In this document: positions 1 to 12,335 of the stretch, piece by piece
Layout of the letters: each line of letters opens with the position of its first letter
Position numbering within the stretch: the first letter of the stretch is position 1
From: Camellia lanceoleosa
Taxonomy: Eukaryota; Streptophyta; Magnoliopsida; Ericales; Theaceae
Length of the DNA: 64,000 nucleotides
NCBI GenBank assembly: GCA_025200525.1
Contig: CM045761.1
Span: forward strand, 95,332,182 to 95,396,181
Reading direction: 5' to 3'
Program-made: the position numbers and the translations under genes
The notes under the pieces: generated by a model
What the model saw: the letters and a program-made list of their open reading frames with translations, nothing else
Database searches by the model: none
Told to the model about the DNA's origin: nothing

Positions 1-364
1 TTCCGAAAAACCTTCAAAGTTGGGCTTTCACAAACGGTGTAAGTTCGAAGAAAAAGTATAAATCTAATGCGACAAGCAGATGTAAGTAACTTCGCAAAAC
101 GTCTAAGTTCCGTTTTTTCCCCGAAAAACCAGTAAGTTCCTAAATTCCAATCACACTGTTTTTGTCTTGTGGCAATGTCACAGAGAAGGGCGTTTCGGAG
201 GGCTTGGCCTTTCTCCCAGTACAACTCCATTTCAGAGAAGACGAGTCTGGGAGGGCTTGGAATAGCGACTGTGAGTCCAAATCCAACCAAGTATGTCAAT
301 GTAAAAGAGAACCGTTTTTAATATAGAGCAACGGATGATGCAGAGAGAGAGATAGGCGAGATCA

Positions 365-655
365 ACGGACATAGAGACCTAGATGGACAATGATCGAGAA
401 GGACCGAATCGACAGAGATCGACAGAGAAGAACCCACATGGACACGGACGGACCAAGATCTGGAGGCAGACCGAGATATCTGAGGATCGACGAGAGGGAC
501 CAACATCGACGGAGAATAGGCCGACATCGACACAGAGAGCCCAAGATCGATAGCCAATCTTTCAAAAACCTTTCATTTCTTGTGGCGGTGCCGTGGAGGT
601 GCCGATCTCGGCCTGTGAGCACGAGCCCACCACGCTTGGGTGGTCGGGGGTGACG
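365..655 (+). repeat. GC-rich core, copy 1
   Basis: First of three copies of a unique-looking core of about 290 bases, with recurring GATCGACAGAGA and ACATCGACGG stretches followed by a G-rich segment ending near GGTGCCGATCTC. The other copies start near 1862 and 3002, so the spacing is about 1.48 kb and then 1.14 kb. No coding function is recognised. Confidence 0.75.
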
Positions 656-1861
656 AATCCTTTGATTTGTTCGGTGGTTGTCTCAATTTGTTTGAACACT
701 TGAAATGTTACTCCTTTTGTGTTTACTACTTAGAAATGAACATATGTTACTCATACGTGTTTACGAACATTTTGAAATGAACCCTTTGTTACTCCTTTTG
801 TGGTTATGAACACTTTGAAATGTTACTCCTTCATACTTTTCTTTAAAATATTTACACCATTTTTGAAAAGTTACTCCTTTTGTGTAAGAATTTTTGGTAT
901 CAGATTTACACTTTTTCCTCCAACTTACACCATTTGTGAAGGCCCAACTTAAAGCTATTTCGGAAGTCACTTAAACCTTTTGTGAAAAATATATTTCATC
1001 CTTTACACCTTCACCTTAAGCTTACACCTTTTTATTAACATACTTACACCATTATTGAAAAGTTACTCCTTTTTGTAGAATTTTGGCATAACATTTATAC
1101 TATTGTGCTTATATACTCTTTCAGAAAAGGTGTAAGTTCGAAGCAAAAGTATAAATCTTATGACAAAAATTATTTCACAAAAGGAGTAACTTTTCAAAAA
1201 AAATTTAAGCACTTCGATGAAAAGGTGTAAATTTGATGAATTCATTTTTTCACAAAGTGTATAAGTGACTTCCGAAAAAGCTTTAAGTTGGGTTTCCACA
1301 AAAGGTGTAAGTTCGAAGAAAATGTATAAATTTTATGCCAAAAATTCTTACACAAGAGGAATAACTTTTCAAAAAAAATATAGGCACTTCCACGAAAAAG
1401 TATAAGCTTAAGCAGAAGGTGTAAATTTGATGAATTTATTTTTCCACAAAAGGTATAAGTCACTTCCGAAAAAGCTTTAAGTTGGCTTCCAGAAAAGGTG
1501 TAAGTTCGAAGAAAATGTATAAATGTTATGCCAAAAATGCTTACACAAAAGGAGTAACTTTTCAAAAAAAATATAAGCACTTCCACGAAGAGGTATAAGC
1601 TTAAGCAAAAGGTATAAATTTGATGAAATTATTTCTTCACAAAAGGTATAAGTGACTTCCGAAAAAGCTTTAAGTTGGGCTTCCACAAAAGGTGTAAGTT
1701 CGAACATAAGCTATAAATGTTATGGCAAAAATTCCTACACAAAAGTAGTAACTTTTAACAAATAGTACAAGCACTTCCACGAAAACGTGTAAGCAAATTT
1801 TGTAAATTTGATGAATTTTTTTTCTTCACAAAAGGTATAACTGACTTCCGAAGAGTTAAAT

Positions 1862-2160
1862 TAGATGGACAATGATCGACAGAAGGACCCAAATCCACAG
1901 AGATCCACTGACAAGAACCCACATGGACAGAGACAGACCAAGATCGCTGGAGACAGACCGACAGAAACAGGGATCGACAGAGAGAGACCGACATCGACGG
2001 AGAATAGGCCAACATCGACACAGAGAGACCAAGATCGATAGCCAATCTTTCAAAAAACCTTTCATTTGCGGCGGCGGTTCCGTCGAGGTGTCGATCTCTG
2101 GCTGTGAGCAGGAGCACCGGCCCACCGACGCTTGGTGGTCGTGGGTCACGACCACTTTGA
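1862..2160 (+). repeat. GC-rich core, copy 2
   Basis: Second core copy. Here the GC-rich end reads TTTGCGGCGGCGGTTCCGTC, and the left edge is the same GATGGACAATGATCGA seen in the other copies. It is entered directly from a reverse array and left into a forward array. Confidence 0.75.
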
Positions 2161-3001
2161 TTTGTTCAGTGCTTGTCCCAATTTGTTTATGAACACTTCC
2201 AAATGTTACTCCTTTTGTGTTTACTACTTAGAAATGAACATATGTTACTCTGTGTTTCTGAACATTTTGGAATGACGCCTTGTTACTCCTTTTGTGGTTA
2301 TGAACACCTTCAAATGTTTCTCCTTCATACTTTGCGTCAAAATATTTACACTATTTTTCAAAAGTTACTCCTTTTGTGTAACAATTTTTGGCATAAGATT
2401 TACACTTTTTCCTCGCATTTACACCATCTGTGAAGGCCCAACTTAAAGCTATTTCGGAAGTCACTTATACCTTTTGCGAAAAAAAAAATTCATCCAATTT
2501 ACACATTTTGGTTAGGCTTACACCTTCTCGGAAAATACTTACACCATTTTTGAAAAAGTTACTCCTTCTGTGTAACAATTTTGGGCATAACATTTGTACT
2601 CAGACTTTTTCGCTTATATACTCTTTCACAAAAGATGTAAGTTTGAAGAAAAAGTATAAATCTTATGACAAAAATTAATTCACAAAAGGAGTAACTTTCC
2701 AAAAAAATATAAGCACTTCCACGAAAAGGTATAAGCTTAAGCAGAAGGTGTAAATTTGATGAATCTTTTTTTTCACAAAGGTATAACTGACTTCCGAAAA
2801 AGCTTTAAGTTGGGCTTCCACAAAAGGTGTAAGTTCGCAAATAAGCTATAAATGTTATGCCAAAAATTCCTACACAAAAGGAGTAACTTTTCACAAATAG
2901 TATAAGCACTTCCACGAAAAGATGTAACCGTAGGCAAAGTTTGTAAATTTGATGAATTTTTTTTTTCACAAAAGGTATAACTCCCTTCCGAAAAGTTAAA
3001 T

Positions 3002-3290
3002 TAGATGGACAATGATCGACAGAAGGACCGAAATCGACAGAGAAGAACCCATATGGACACGGATAGACCAAGATCGCTGGAGACAGACCGAGATATACAG
3101 GGATCGACAGAGAGGGACCAACATCGACGGAGAATATGCCGACATCGACACAGAGAGCCCAAGATCGATAGCCAATCTTTCAAAAAAACCTTTCATTTGC
3201 GGCGGCGGTGCCGTGGAGGTGCCGATCTCAGAAGCCTGTGAGCACCGGAGCCCACCCACGCTTAGGTGGTCAGCAGGGGTGACGAACCCT
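3002..3290 (+). repeat. GC-rich core, copy 3
   Basis: Third core copy, closest in sequence to copy 1 in its first half and to copy 2 at the GCGGCGGCGGTG segment. It is followed by forward and reverse arrays that end near 4240 with no fourth core. Confidence 0.75.
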
Positions 3291-4289
3291 TTGATTTGTT
3301 CAGTGGTTGTCTCAATTTGTTTACGAACACTTCGAAATGTTACTCCTTTTGTGTTTACTACTTTGAAATGAACATATGTTACTCCTTCTGTGTTTACGAA
3401 CATTTTGAAATGAACCCTTTGTTACTCCTTTTGTGGTTATGAACACTTTCAAATGTTACTCCTTCATACTTTCCGTCAAAATATTTACACCATTTTTGAA
3501 AAGTTACTCCTTTTGTGTAAGAATTTTTGGCATAAGATTTACACTTTTCCCTCGAACTTACACCATTTGTGAAGGCCCAACTTAAAGCTATTTCGGAAGT
3601 CACTTATACCTTTTGTGGAAAAAAAAATTCATCCAATTTACACCTTTTGTTTAGGCTTACACCTTATCGTGAAAATACTTTCACCATTTTTTATAAGTTA
3701 CTCCTTTTCTGTAACAATTTTGGCATAACATTCTTTATACTGTTGTGCTTATACTCTTTCACAAAAGGTGTAAGTTTGAAGAAAAAGTATAAATGTTATG
3801 CCAAAAATTCTTACACAAAACGAGTAACTTCTCAAAAAAATATAGGCACTTCCACGAAAAGGTATAACCTTAAGCAAAAGGTGTAACCTTAAGCAAAAGG
3901 TGTAAATTTGATGAATTTATTTTTGCACAAAAGGTATAAGTCACTTCGGAAAAAGCTCTAAAGGGGGCTTCCAGAAAAGGTGTAAGTTCTCAGCAAAAGT
4001 ATAAATGTTATGCCAAAAATTCTTACACAAAAAGAGTAACTTTTCAAATAAAATATAAGCACTTCCACGAAAAGGTATAAGTTTAAGCAAAATGTGTAAC
4101 TTTTCGTTTCTTTACACCTTTGGTAAGTCAACTCAGAAAAGGAGTAAGTGTTCATAAAAGGTGTAAATTATTTCACAGAAGGCGTAAGTACTCATAAAAA
4201 GGTGTAAGTTTTACAAAGCCGTAAGTTTTTAATCGTTCGCCTTTTTACAATTTTTTACGCCTTTCTTGAAAATATACGGCTTCTGTGAA

Positions 4290-6580
4290 AACTTATACAT
4301 TTTTTTTTATTTTATTCATTAACTTGGAAAGTGTAATATATTATTCCTGTATTATTTTATTAGTTTACCTCGAAAGTGACCCGCCTAGCAGGTCACCAAT
4401 GTGTAAATTTCCAAATATTTTCATATAACCCAATACATACAAATGTGTAAATGCAACATATAAGGATGTAAGTGCCTTGCATACCATATGCAAGGCACAC
4501 TTGAGAAAAGTCCTATTTATAAATAAGATTTTTAAATAATTAACTATTAATATAATATATATTTTTTTAAATCGTCAAAAGTGGCGGTCGTTCCTGCTTG
4601 TCAGCCTATGTCCATCCTTGTCTGGCAACTCCTTCCTAGCAAGTTCCTTGCCTAGCGTTTCATTAATGTGGTAATATTCGTGTATTTTAATATGATTATA
4701 ACGTAATTGATAATATAATGATAAAAATTTATTTTAAATTAATGTGAATATTTATTTTAATTAGGTGATGTGAATATTCATATTATGTAATTGACAATAT
4801 AATGACAAAATTTTATTTTAAATTAATATGAATATAATGACAGTCAACATCTTAATACATGAGAACTACCAAAGTATAATGACAATCAACATTAAATATT
4901 AACATTAATAGGAGCATGAAAGATTGAGAATATTTTGGTCTTCTTACTTCAAATAAGATCTACTAGAATAATAAAAAAGAATATAAATTAGATAGAATAA
5001 AACTCTTAAAAAGATGATTTATCAGAAAAACTCCCTAAATTTATCTTACAAATGGATGGCAATGAATTATTTCAATCAATATTTCATTTCAAATATTTAA
5101 ATTTTATTATTGCACCCTATATTGATTTGCAAAAGTAGTTGTTCCCCAAAAAACAAATTTTGAATTTTCCATCCTTTAATAGATTGTGACGGTAATGATA
5201 AAGACTCCACAAAATATAATTCTTACAAATTTTAAAATGATTTGAATCGTTCATGTCACTGTCGGATATAATTTCAAAAAAAAAATTAAATACATCAATA
5301 ATCAATATATCAACAAGGGTCATTAGAATATTTTTTGTAAAGGTCTCAAATATTTTTTAAAATTATAAATTATTGCGATGTTTCTACTCCACTCACTTTT
5401 TGAGCACGAAGTCAAGGCTTTTATGAGGTGGAATTAGTTTTAGGGACTCCAGTCCTCACGCTGTGGATGTGGATCAACTCAGGACACAATTTTGAAAATG
5501 AAGGCATCTTTTTCGCATTTAGTCAAAAAAATTATATATAGATTTTTTTTTTTTTTAATTTGTATCATAATTTTTTTATTTTTTGATTTTTCTATTGTAG
5601 GGGAATCTTAAAAAAAAATAAAATAAAATAAAATAAAATAAAATAAAAAAGAAAGAAAGATGCCAAAGTTTCTATTTTTCAATGTTTTATTTTTTTATTT
5701 TACTTTTCTAGTTATCTAGTTGAGTAAATTCTAAAAGTCTAATAAAAATTTAAGAGGGAGCTTCTACGAAATGCTCCCTATTTACTAAAAACTAAAAAAT
5801 TAAAAATAAAAATCAATGGGAGCTTGTACTAGTAGTAACACCAAGAAATTTTTTTTTTTTTTTCCCAATTAATTTTCAAGAGAATTAAGTCAAATTGAAT
5901 TATCAACTATTTAAAAAATTATAACAATATAATTTCGTAATTCAAACATTAACAACCAATAGAAGGAGATCAACAACTATTAAGACATTATAGAGCTCAT
6001 CTAAATCTAAATGAAAACTATATATAATTATGATTATAAAAAACGAAAAGGGTGATTTGGGTGTTTGCCTACTTTTATACTTCCAAAAATACCCTTCTCA
6101 AATTTTTAATGTGCCGTTTGGTACATTAATGGATGTAAATAGGATTGTAATCCTCTCTATAATGGAGAGATTATATTATATCATTCAATAATAAATGTAA
6201 TGATTTATTTTAATTTAAATTAGTTATTTTATAACCACAAGATATGTAATAAAAATTTCTTATTACATATATGAAATCGAAAGAATTAAAATTCATATCA
6301 ACAGATGCATCCATGCCATAGTGCGTGGTATCTTCCAAGTCAAAATTGAAAACATGGCCAACTAAATTCCAAAAAAAAAAAAAATCATCCACTTTCAAGC
6401 ATATCATTGGCACAAGAAAAAAAAAGGAAACTTGCCCATAAATTCCTTTTAATTTTTTTTTCTTGTTAAAAGTATATATAAAAAAAAATAGTACTTTCAA
6501 AACCTTCTAATAATTATAAGATCTTGTATAAAGGATAAAATTCATTATTTAAATATTTTATTTAACCATTATATCTTCTC
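4290..6580. other. AT-rich spacer without genes
   Basis: About 2.3 kb of very AT-rich sequence. Open frames are short (the longest is about 96 codons, 6210-6500 minus) and rich in F, K, N and I as expected of AT-rich DNA. No domain, RNA gene or transposon end is recognised. It contains one AAAAT microsatellite. Confidence 0.6.
5609..5650. repeat. (AAAAT)n microsatellite
   Basis: About seven consecutive AAAAT units followed by an A-rich tail. Confidence 0.9.
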
Positions 6581-6586
6581 TTTCTC

Positions 6587-6646
6587 TTTTTTTTTTTTTT
6601 TTTTTTTTGTTTTACAGCGCGTGCGCGCGCGCACACACACACATAC

Positions 6647-6678
<32 letters not shown>
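6587..6678. repeat. Compound microsatellite T/GC/CA/CT
   Basis: A run of T (6587-6609) is followed by alternating purine-pyrimidine GCGCGTGCGCGCGCGCACAC (from 6617 to about 6643) and then an uninterrupted CT run (about 6650-6678). The GC/CA part is sequence that can adopt left-handed DNA, and the CT run is sequence that can form triplex or act as a GAGA-type site; whether either happens is not shown. Confidence 0.95.
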
Positions 6679-6682
<4 letters not shown>

Positions 6683-7011
6683 TTGATGGTTGTTCATCAT
6701 CTCCACAATTTTCATCGTCTACTAGAGTCACTCATCCTCATTATCAGCCAGCATCCACCATTTTTACCATCAAACTACTACCATCTCATATTTGATACCT
6801 ACGACCTCATATTTGAGATCAATAACTCAAGATTTAAGATTAAAAAAGAAAAAAGAAAAACAACAACTAAGATTTGACAGAAGAATGAAAAATCAAGATA
6901 TTGCAATGAACAATCAAAGAGTTTTTTTTATTTATTTGTTCATAGATTTAAAAGTAAAACTTGACTCTAGTTCATTCATTTAGTATGTATTTATTTTATT
7001 TTTTTGTAACA

Positions 7012-7212
7012 GTAAAATTTTACTTAGCTTCACAATATGTTGATTTTCTTAACGATAGTAAAATTTTACTTTGAATCATAGTAAATTTTACTCTCTTTTT
7101 TTATTTTTTTCTTTTTAATTTTTTTATTATAGAGTAAAATTTTACTCTGAAACAAGTTGCAAGAATAGCGAAACAAGTGAGTGTTCTGTCATGAACCAAA
7201 GTAAAATTTTAC
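7012..7212. repeat. Cluster of GTAAAATTTTAC palindromes
   Basis: The 12-base palindrome GTAAAATTTTAC occurs at 7012-7023, 7058-7069, 7134-7145 and 7201-7212, with an 11-base variant at 7081-7091. The copy at 7131-7148 extends to a perfect 18-base palindrome, AGAGTAAAATTTTACTCT. No gene lies within reach, so a regulatory role is unproven. Confidence 0.85.
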
Positions 7213-7249
7213 TGTCTGAAGAATAGAGCATCATGAGCATAGAGTTTCT

Positions 7250-9117
7250 AGTTTAGACCTGACCCTTTTGTATTCTGGACTCGGGTTTCACAATTTCTGA
7301 ATGCTATTCGTGCCTTTTCTCCCTTATACTTCCTTGAGTTGGTTTGTGGACTATCATGTTGCGTTTGAAACATGTTAGTTGCTTGGTTTTTAAACTTTAG
7401 TTGCCCAGATTTTTGGTCTTCCGTTCGAGTGGCACTTCTTGCTCTCGAGTGGACTTTGCAAACTCTCAGTACTTTTGCAGGCCTGCAAAACTACTAGGAG
7501 AATATATTCTACGCTCAAGTAGTGTTTCCTATGCTCGAGCGGGTGTGCGTTCAAGCAGCCAATCTTGCGCTCAAGTGATGATCTTTTGTTTGCAAAATTG
7601 CTGGAAGCGATGAGCGTATTCTATGCTCGAGCGTCACTTCTTGAGCTCGAGCGATAAGCTTCTTTCTCATTGTGTCTTGGCGCTTGAGAGTCACTTCTTG
7701 CACTCGAGCGGAACAACTTTTTGTGTCTAACGCTCAAGCATCACTTCTTGCGCTCGAGTGGACTGTACGTATATCAGTTCGTAAAAGTGACATTTTACAT
7801 CACTTTTCACCTCCAATTCTCTCTCTATTTTTCAGAAACCCTAGATCTAAGAGCCTCTCTCTCTAAAACTCTCCCCCTCTCTACATTTTCACCTAGATCT
7901 AATGGTTTCTCTACCCTACTTCCTTTGAGAAAAAGGTAGAGCGTCTTAAGAGCTCCATTTTGGTCCGAAGAAGATTTGGTTTCGGCGTCCTTGAAGTTCT
8001 TCCATTGTTGCTTTGGTCTTCTAAGATTGAGGTAGGGATTTCTACACTCTCATATGGTTTTTAACTTAGCTATTAGTTATTGTGTAAACAATATTGAGGA
8101 TTGGGGGAAGTTTTAGAGAAACTTAAGGTTTTAGTTTAAAATAAAAAAAGAGGTTTTCAAGTAAAAGTATGGGAAATGGTTGTGGGTGTGGAAATGAGGA
8201 TGTGCTGTGTTAAATTTGTTGATTTTGACACAAGGTTTGGAATTTGAGGAAAATGGGGTTTTGCCCTAGAAAGTTTCAAATAATTATTTTGTACAAATAG
8301 TGAAATTGATATCAAGAATATGAAATTGGATGGATGGTTATATAAATGGTCTAGTTGAATACGTGTTATCTCTTACCTATGGAAATTTAAATAATTTATC
8401 TATTGTGAAAATTGTATATTGGTTTAGAAATATCTATTTTGGGTTATCGATAGAGGATATCTATGATTGTTGTAAAAATTGCATGAGGATTAGGTGAATT
8501 GAAACTAATCTCTTATTGGTTGTCATTGAATATGATTGTGTTTTAATACATTGTATATGTATGAAGTTTGGGAGGAGAAAGGGGATGTACTCCATGTGTG
8601 GGAGGAGAAAAGGGATGGACTCCATTTAATTAAGTTGGCTTGTGTGTCCTGAGTGCAAGACCCGAAAGCCACGCATATACATGGTTGCCGATTCTCACGG
8701 ACGAAATTTTCGTAAAATGGAAAATTGAAGTGTTGTGTATTAATTATGTATGTTTGAGAACCACTGAGTTGTAGTCTTAGCTGGGTTGACTGGATAATAA
8801 TGAAAATGACTCAAGAATTGAGGTGAAATGAATGGACATGAATAGAATTGAGATAAAATGGATTGGAATATAAAATTTGGCATATTATGATCTTGTAAGA
8901 TATGATTGATTGTATAACGGGCATTGTTCATGCACTTTTTGCTTATACCTTTGTTAAGATTCATATATTGTGTTAGATTGTTTCTACTGGGCTTTGGTTC
9001 ACCCTATTGGGAAAAACCATTTGCAGGTGTTGGTGACATGCCTCCGCCAAGACAGTAGCTTAGAGAGACTTGGAGCAAGAGCTCATGTTTGTTGTATTTA
9101 ATTTGTATAGCCAAGGG
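7250..9117 (+). other. LTR-like repeat, interrupted at its right end
   Basis: No coding frame is recognised. Several traits suggest an LTR or untranslated part of another retroelement: CT-rich leader motifs with AAACCCTAGATCT near 7840, a 27-base direct repeat (8569-8595 and 8599-8625), and an end region near 9000-9060 abruptly followed by the TGTAGACACC start of the next LTR. No terminal repeats or target duplications were found, so this is an inference. Confidence 0.35.
7420..7770. repeat. CTCGAG-containing degenerate repeat
   Basis: CTCGAG occurs at 7444, 7534, 7626, 7646, 7703 and 7753, mostly inside TGCGCTCGAGTGG- or CGCTCGAGCG-like contexts, with CTCAAG variants (for example near 7513, 7568 and 7733) between them. 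CTCAAG is what CpG deamination of CTCGAG would give. The phrase TCACTTCTTG recurs next to several copies, pointing to irregular tandem duplication. Confidence 0.75.
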
Positions 9118-9423
9118 TGTAGACACCCCATTTTTTACGACCCTCAAGACTTGGGCGCCACTAATTGATTACTCAATAATGAATGTGTATGCTTGTCAAA
9201 TGCTTCATTTCCTCTACAGGAAACCTCAGTTTTTACCCACAAACCTTATGCCTTGTTTTGGACCAAAACAGTAGCTTTTCAAGCCTAATTATCCAGGGAC
9301 CTGCAGACCCACTAGTGTGTAAAATTTCAGATCTTTTTGCCAACTGTGTCAGCTGTCTCCATAGATGCATGCACTACATCAGCTGTGTCTGTATAGATAT
9401 TTCTAAGGTGGTCTCACATATTT

Positions 9424-9433
9424 CTATATATAG
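9424..9433 (+). promoter_or_regulatory. LTR1 TATA box
   Basis: CTATATATAG followed by a CT-rich leader (CTCCCTCTCTTT). The same motif stands at the matching place in the other LTR (32939-32948), which supports it as the retroelement core promoter. Confidence 0.7.
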
Positions 9434-10824
9434 ATAACTCCCTCTCTTTTTTTTAGGGTTAGAAAATTTTGGAGAGCAAAAGTTTTAGAAAATATTTCTC
9501 TCTCTACATTTCTCTCTCCCTTGCAACTTACATAACCTTTGTCTAGACACTCTAAACCAAACCTTGAGGAATCTTTGCTGAGGTGCTTAAGCTTGCATTT
9601 TAGCACTTGAGAGTGTGAAATTAGTGGTTTGGGAATTCAAGGGATCATTCCTCTTCAAGAGGTATACATTCTAGTTCTTTTGTACCATTTCTTTCTCATA
9701 TTTTCTTGCTATTTTTGAGTTGTTTATCACCTGTATTTTTGGGCTGAAACTTGTAGTTTAAAGTCATTAAAGGTAGAGGGTGGATCACCCTTCTTTGAAC
9801 CTTGTTTCATAGGCTTTTACCCTTGTGTTTCCCACCTTCTTATTAGCTTGCTTTTGCCCTTTTTACCACTAGTTTTCAGAGTTTTCCAGAGACTAAAAAT
9901 CATGTTTTGAAGTAATAAAATTGAGGGGTAGCCTCTGCTCATTTTGCTTGTTTATTAGCCTAATTGCTCCATGTTTTTTTAGCTTATTCATTTAGCTATT
10001 TTTACTGTAATTCCAACACTATTTTGAGCTAATTTAGGGCTATTTTTATGTGTTAGTTTCATTTATGCTTTGTATTGCATACTTGTAGTGTAATGGTCCT
10101 CATAGGCTTGGTGGTTTAGGCCTTAGCCACCAACCTATTTGAGCTAATGGCATTTATTTCTAGTTTTCCATACTTGTGTTCATCTCTAAGCATCTCTACA
10201 ATCTCTCTCCTTTCTTGGCCTTTTCTCTTTGTTTTGAGAGTTGCTCCAAAAGGAGTGTTGTTTAAGCTTAAAGGATGGGATTGTGATTAATGGTTTAATC
10301 CATTTGGGGGTTCATTACCAATGGCATGATCTCCCTCTCATGCCTAAAACAACATTTGGTTTGACACTTCTCTCTAATAGTGGACTTAAAGCTCATTATT
10401 AGAATTAATTGAATAATGAATCGAAGGTAATTCAAAAAGGGTGTTAAAATTGGAGTAAAATAGAGCAAGATAATAACATAATTTATTGTTCAATTGGACG
10501 TTAATTGAACACATGGAGACTTGAGTCATTTCATACTTGTTAGTGATGAAATCGTTCAAGTTCCAAGGTTAACCACTTCCCTTGATCAACCCATGATAGG
10601 GAGGAGGTTTTGTCGGTCTTTCCTTACCATTTATTGAAATTGTATCCTTTGATTCATAAGTCATCACGCAATGAATTTGCACCGATTGATTGCTTGCAAA
10701 TCAAGCTTACCACTTCTTTGAGACGTTTAATGATAAGGAGGGGTAGGGTGGACAAATATCCCCTCAGGATGCTCTGTTTGTGCTTTGTTTGTTATCTACT
10801 ACAACAAGAGAAACCCAATTTTAG

Positions 10825-10897
10825 TGGCCGGTAGGCCACCTTTAGTAGGCAGCCAGCCACTACTTCTGGCCGAACGGCCACCACTTCTGGCCACTTT
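10825..10897. repeat. GGCC palindromic cassette in LTR1
   Basis: A GC-rich island in an AT-rich LTR: repeated GTGGCCGG / GGCCAC half-sites alternating with ACTTCT or CTTTAG spacers. Related cassettes are found in the other LTRs and in front of antisense genes in this window. Confidence 0.7.
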
Positions 10898-12317
10898 TGT
10901 TAACCAGGCAGTACTTTTTCTTTACAAAACAGAGGAGAAACTGAGGTGGAAAATCAGTCCAATTTTCTCACTGCATGATAGAAGTATTCTGGCAGCAGAA
11001 CAGAGACCATTTTCGGGAGAACTTTATGTGCATGCATAAGCCCTACCCTCATTCCTTAGGTCTCGTTGCCTTGTGGATTCATAATGGGTAATGAGTTAGA
11101 ATGGCTTGGTGTTGTATTATTTGGTTAGATTAGTTAATTAATTAATTTTTTGTTGTAATTAATTAATTAGTTTCAAATTGTAAATAATTACCTAGTATAG
11201 TTAATTTATTTCATTCGGTTTGTAATGGCTAGTTAATTAGTTTAATTAGCTAGGGCTATTCATTCGGATCCTCTTACGCGAGGGCAAGATTGTAGTAATG
11301 TGTATGTCTTCCAACCCCATGTTTTTCTCTATTTTATTTAATTTCTTACGATGGATAGCTTACGACATCATGTTTCTTTTTAGCATTTCTCATGATTTGC
11401 ATCCATTATCTTGTATGCATTAGGCTCGGTTCATCATTCTAATAAGCATTGTCGTTTATTACTTCATTGAATACGTGTTTAAACCACGTGCTATCAAATT
11501 GGTTCAAATGTCATAATTAGTGGCCGAGCCTATTAGTTGCATATCACATGTGTTGCATTAGTCGTGTTGGATTAGTTAGAGACATGCATGTTTTCTAATT
11601 ATTTTGCTTCGTTTTGGTTTGCCTTGGAGTACTTGGTGAGCATTTCTCACTTTATCATATTGCATGCGTGTGATTATTGCCATTCCAAGCATGATTACTA
11701 TGAGGCTAAGTGCTTAATTGATATACTTGCTTGGATGCCTGTGGATGGAGGCTAATTGCTTAAACTAGAATAGTTAGATCAAAGTACATATGAGTTCACT
11801 TTTTTTTAAACACATATTCAAAACATTTTTCGAACTAGCCTAAAATCAAAGTGTTCCAACTTTTGCAAACTAGACCATACTTGTGTGCAACACATAGTAA
11901 TGTTAGCCTAATAAATTGGAACAAGAGCATATATTGTAAATAAGAATCACATCATGATTAATAGAGGCCGATCTTTGATCGGGGCGAGTGGGGTGCTCAA
12001 TCCATGACCTTCTCTTCTCGTACCTAAGTTCCTGAGCTGAGACACTCTTGGTAATGACGGATAAGTGGCCTTTTGCATGAGTATTGGGTTTCCTAAATTT
12101 CCCAAAAATATTTAGGTGGCGACTCTATATCTAGTAATGTAGTCCATTTTTGGTATTTTGATTCAAAATCGATTTTCCAAAGGATTTGCCGAATTTGGAC
12201 TCATTAGTGTTTATCAATTTGACATTGCTCTTGTGAAATCAAATTCAGAAACCATGGGAGTCTGAACTGTGGAGCTAGTTGTATCCGAAAGGAGCACGAA
12301 AAGCGAGCCACAGTTTC

Positions 12318-12335
12318 TGGCGACTTTGCTGGGGA
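12318..12335 (+). other. Primer-binding site of element A
   Basis: TGGCGACTTTGCTGGGGA starts five bases after the LTR end, the expected position for a tRNA primer site. By eye it matches 14 of 18 positions of the complement of a plant tRNA-Asp 3' end (TGGCGCCGTTGCCGGGAA); a tRNA-Arg primer, as reported for some Tat elements, is not excluded. A mutated copy is at 37206-37223. Confidence 0.6.

Larger units (their letters stand above)
1..4290. repeat. Foldback-like complex repeat array
   Basis: This block is built from short sub-repeats of the type AAAAGGTGTAAGTT on one strand and its complement further along. T-rich forward arrays (about 690-1090, 2170-2620, 3300-3760) are followed by A-rich reverse arrays (about 1125-1860, 2630-3000, 3770-4240), and the two are imperfect inverted copies of each other. 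For example, 3537-3605 read in reverse matches 1640-1715 with few changes. Three GC-richer cores separate the arrays. Long inverted repeats made of tandem sub-repeats are a property of foldback transposons; no transposase is visible and element ends were not found, so the class is an inference. Short reading frames here are by-products of the repeats. Confidence 0.6.
9118..12312 (+). mobile_element. 5' LTR of composite Tat element (LTR1)
   Basis: Starts TGTAGACACCCCATTTTTTA and ends ...GCGAGCCACA just before a primer-binding site. About 3.2 kb long. It aligns over its length with the LTR at 32597-35600 (same TATA segment, same ATATCCCCTCAGGATGCT segment, same 3' module), though clearly diverged and with one segment exchanged. 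No target-site duplication is evident when 9113-9117 is compared with 35601-35605, so the two LTRs may not come from one insertion. It has no coding capacity. Confidence 0.85.

Noticed and set aside
365..655. GC-rich core considered as an rRNA or snRNA piece
   Set aside because: No conserved rRNA or snRNA motif seen; the core recurs only within the local repeat.
1063..2117. Several 75-120-codon minus-strand frames with repeated FxxKSYSFC phrases
   Set aside because: They mirror the A/T-rich sub-repeats of the foldback-like block; no start context or domain.
5117..5323. 68-codon minus-strand frame in the AT-rich spacer
   Set aside because: Composition fits random AT-rich sequence, and no family is recognised.
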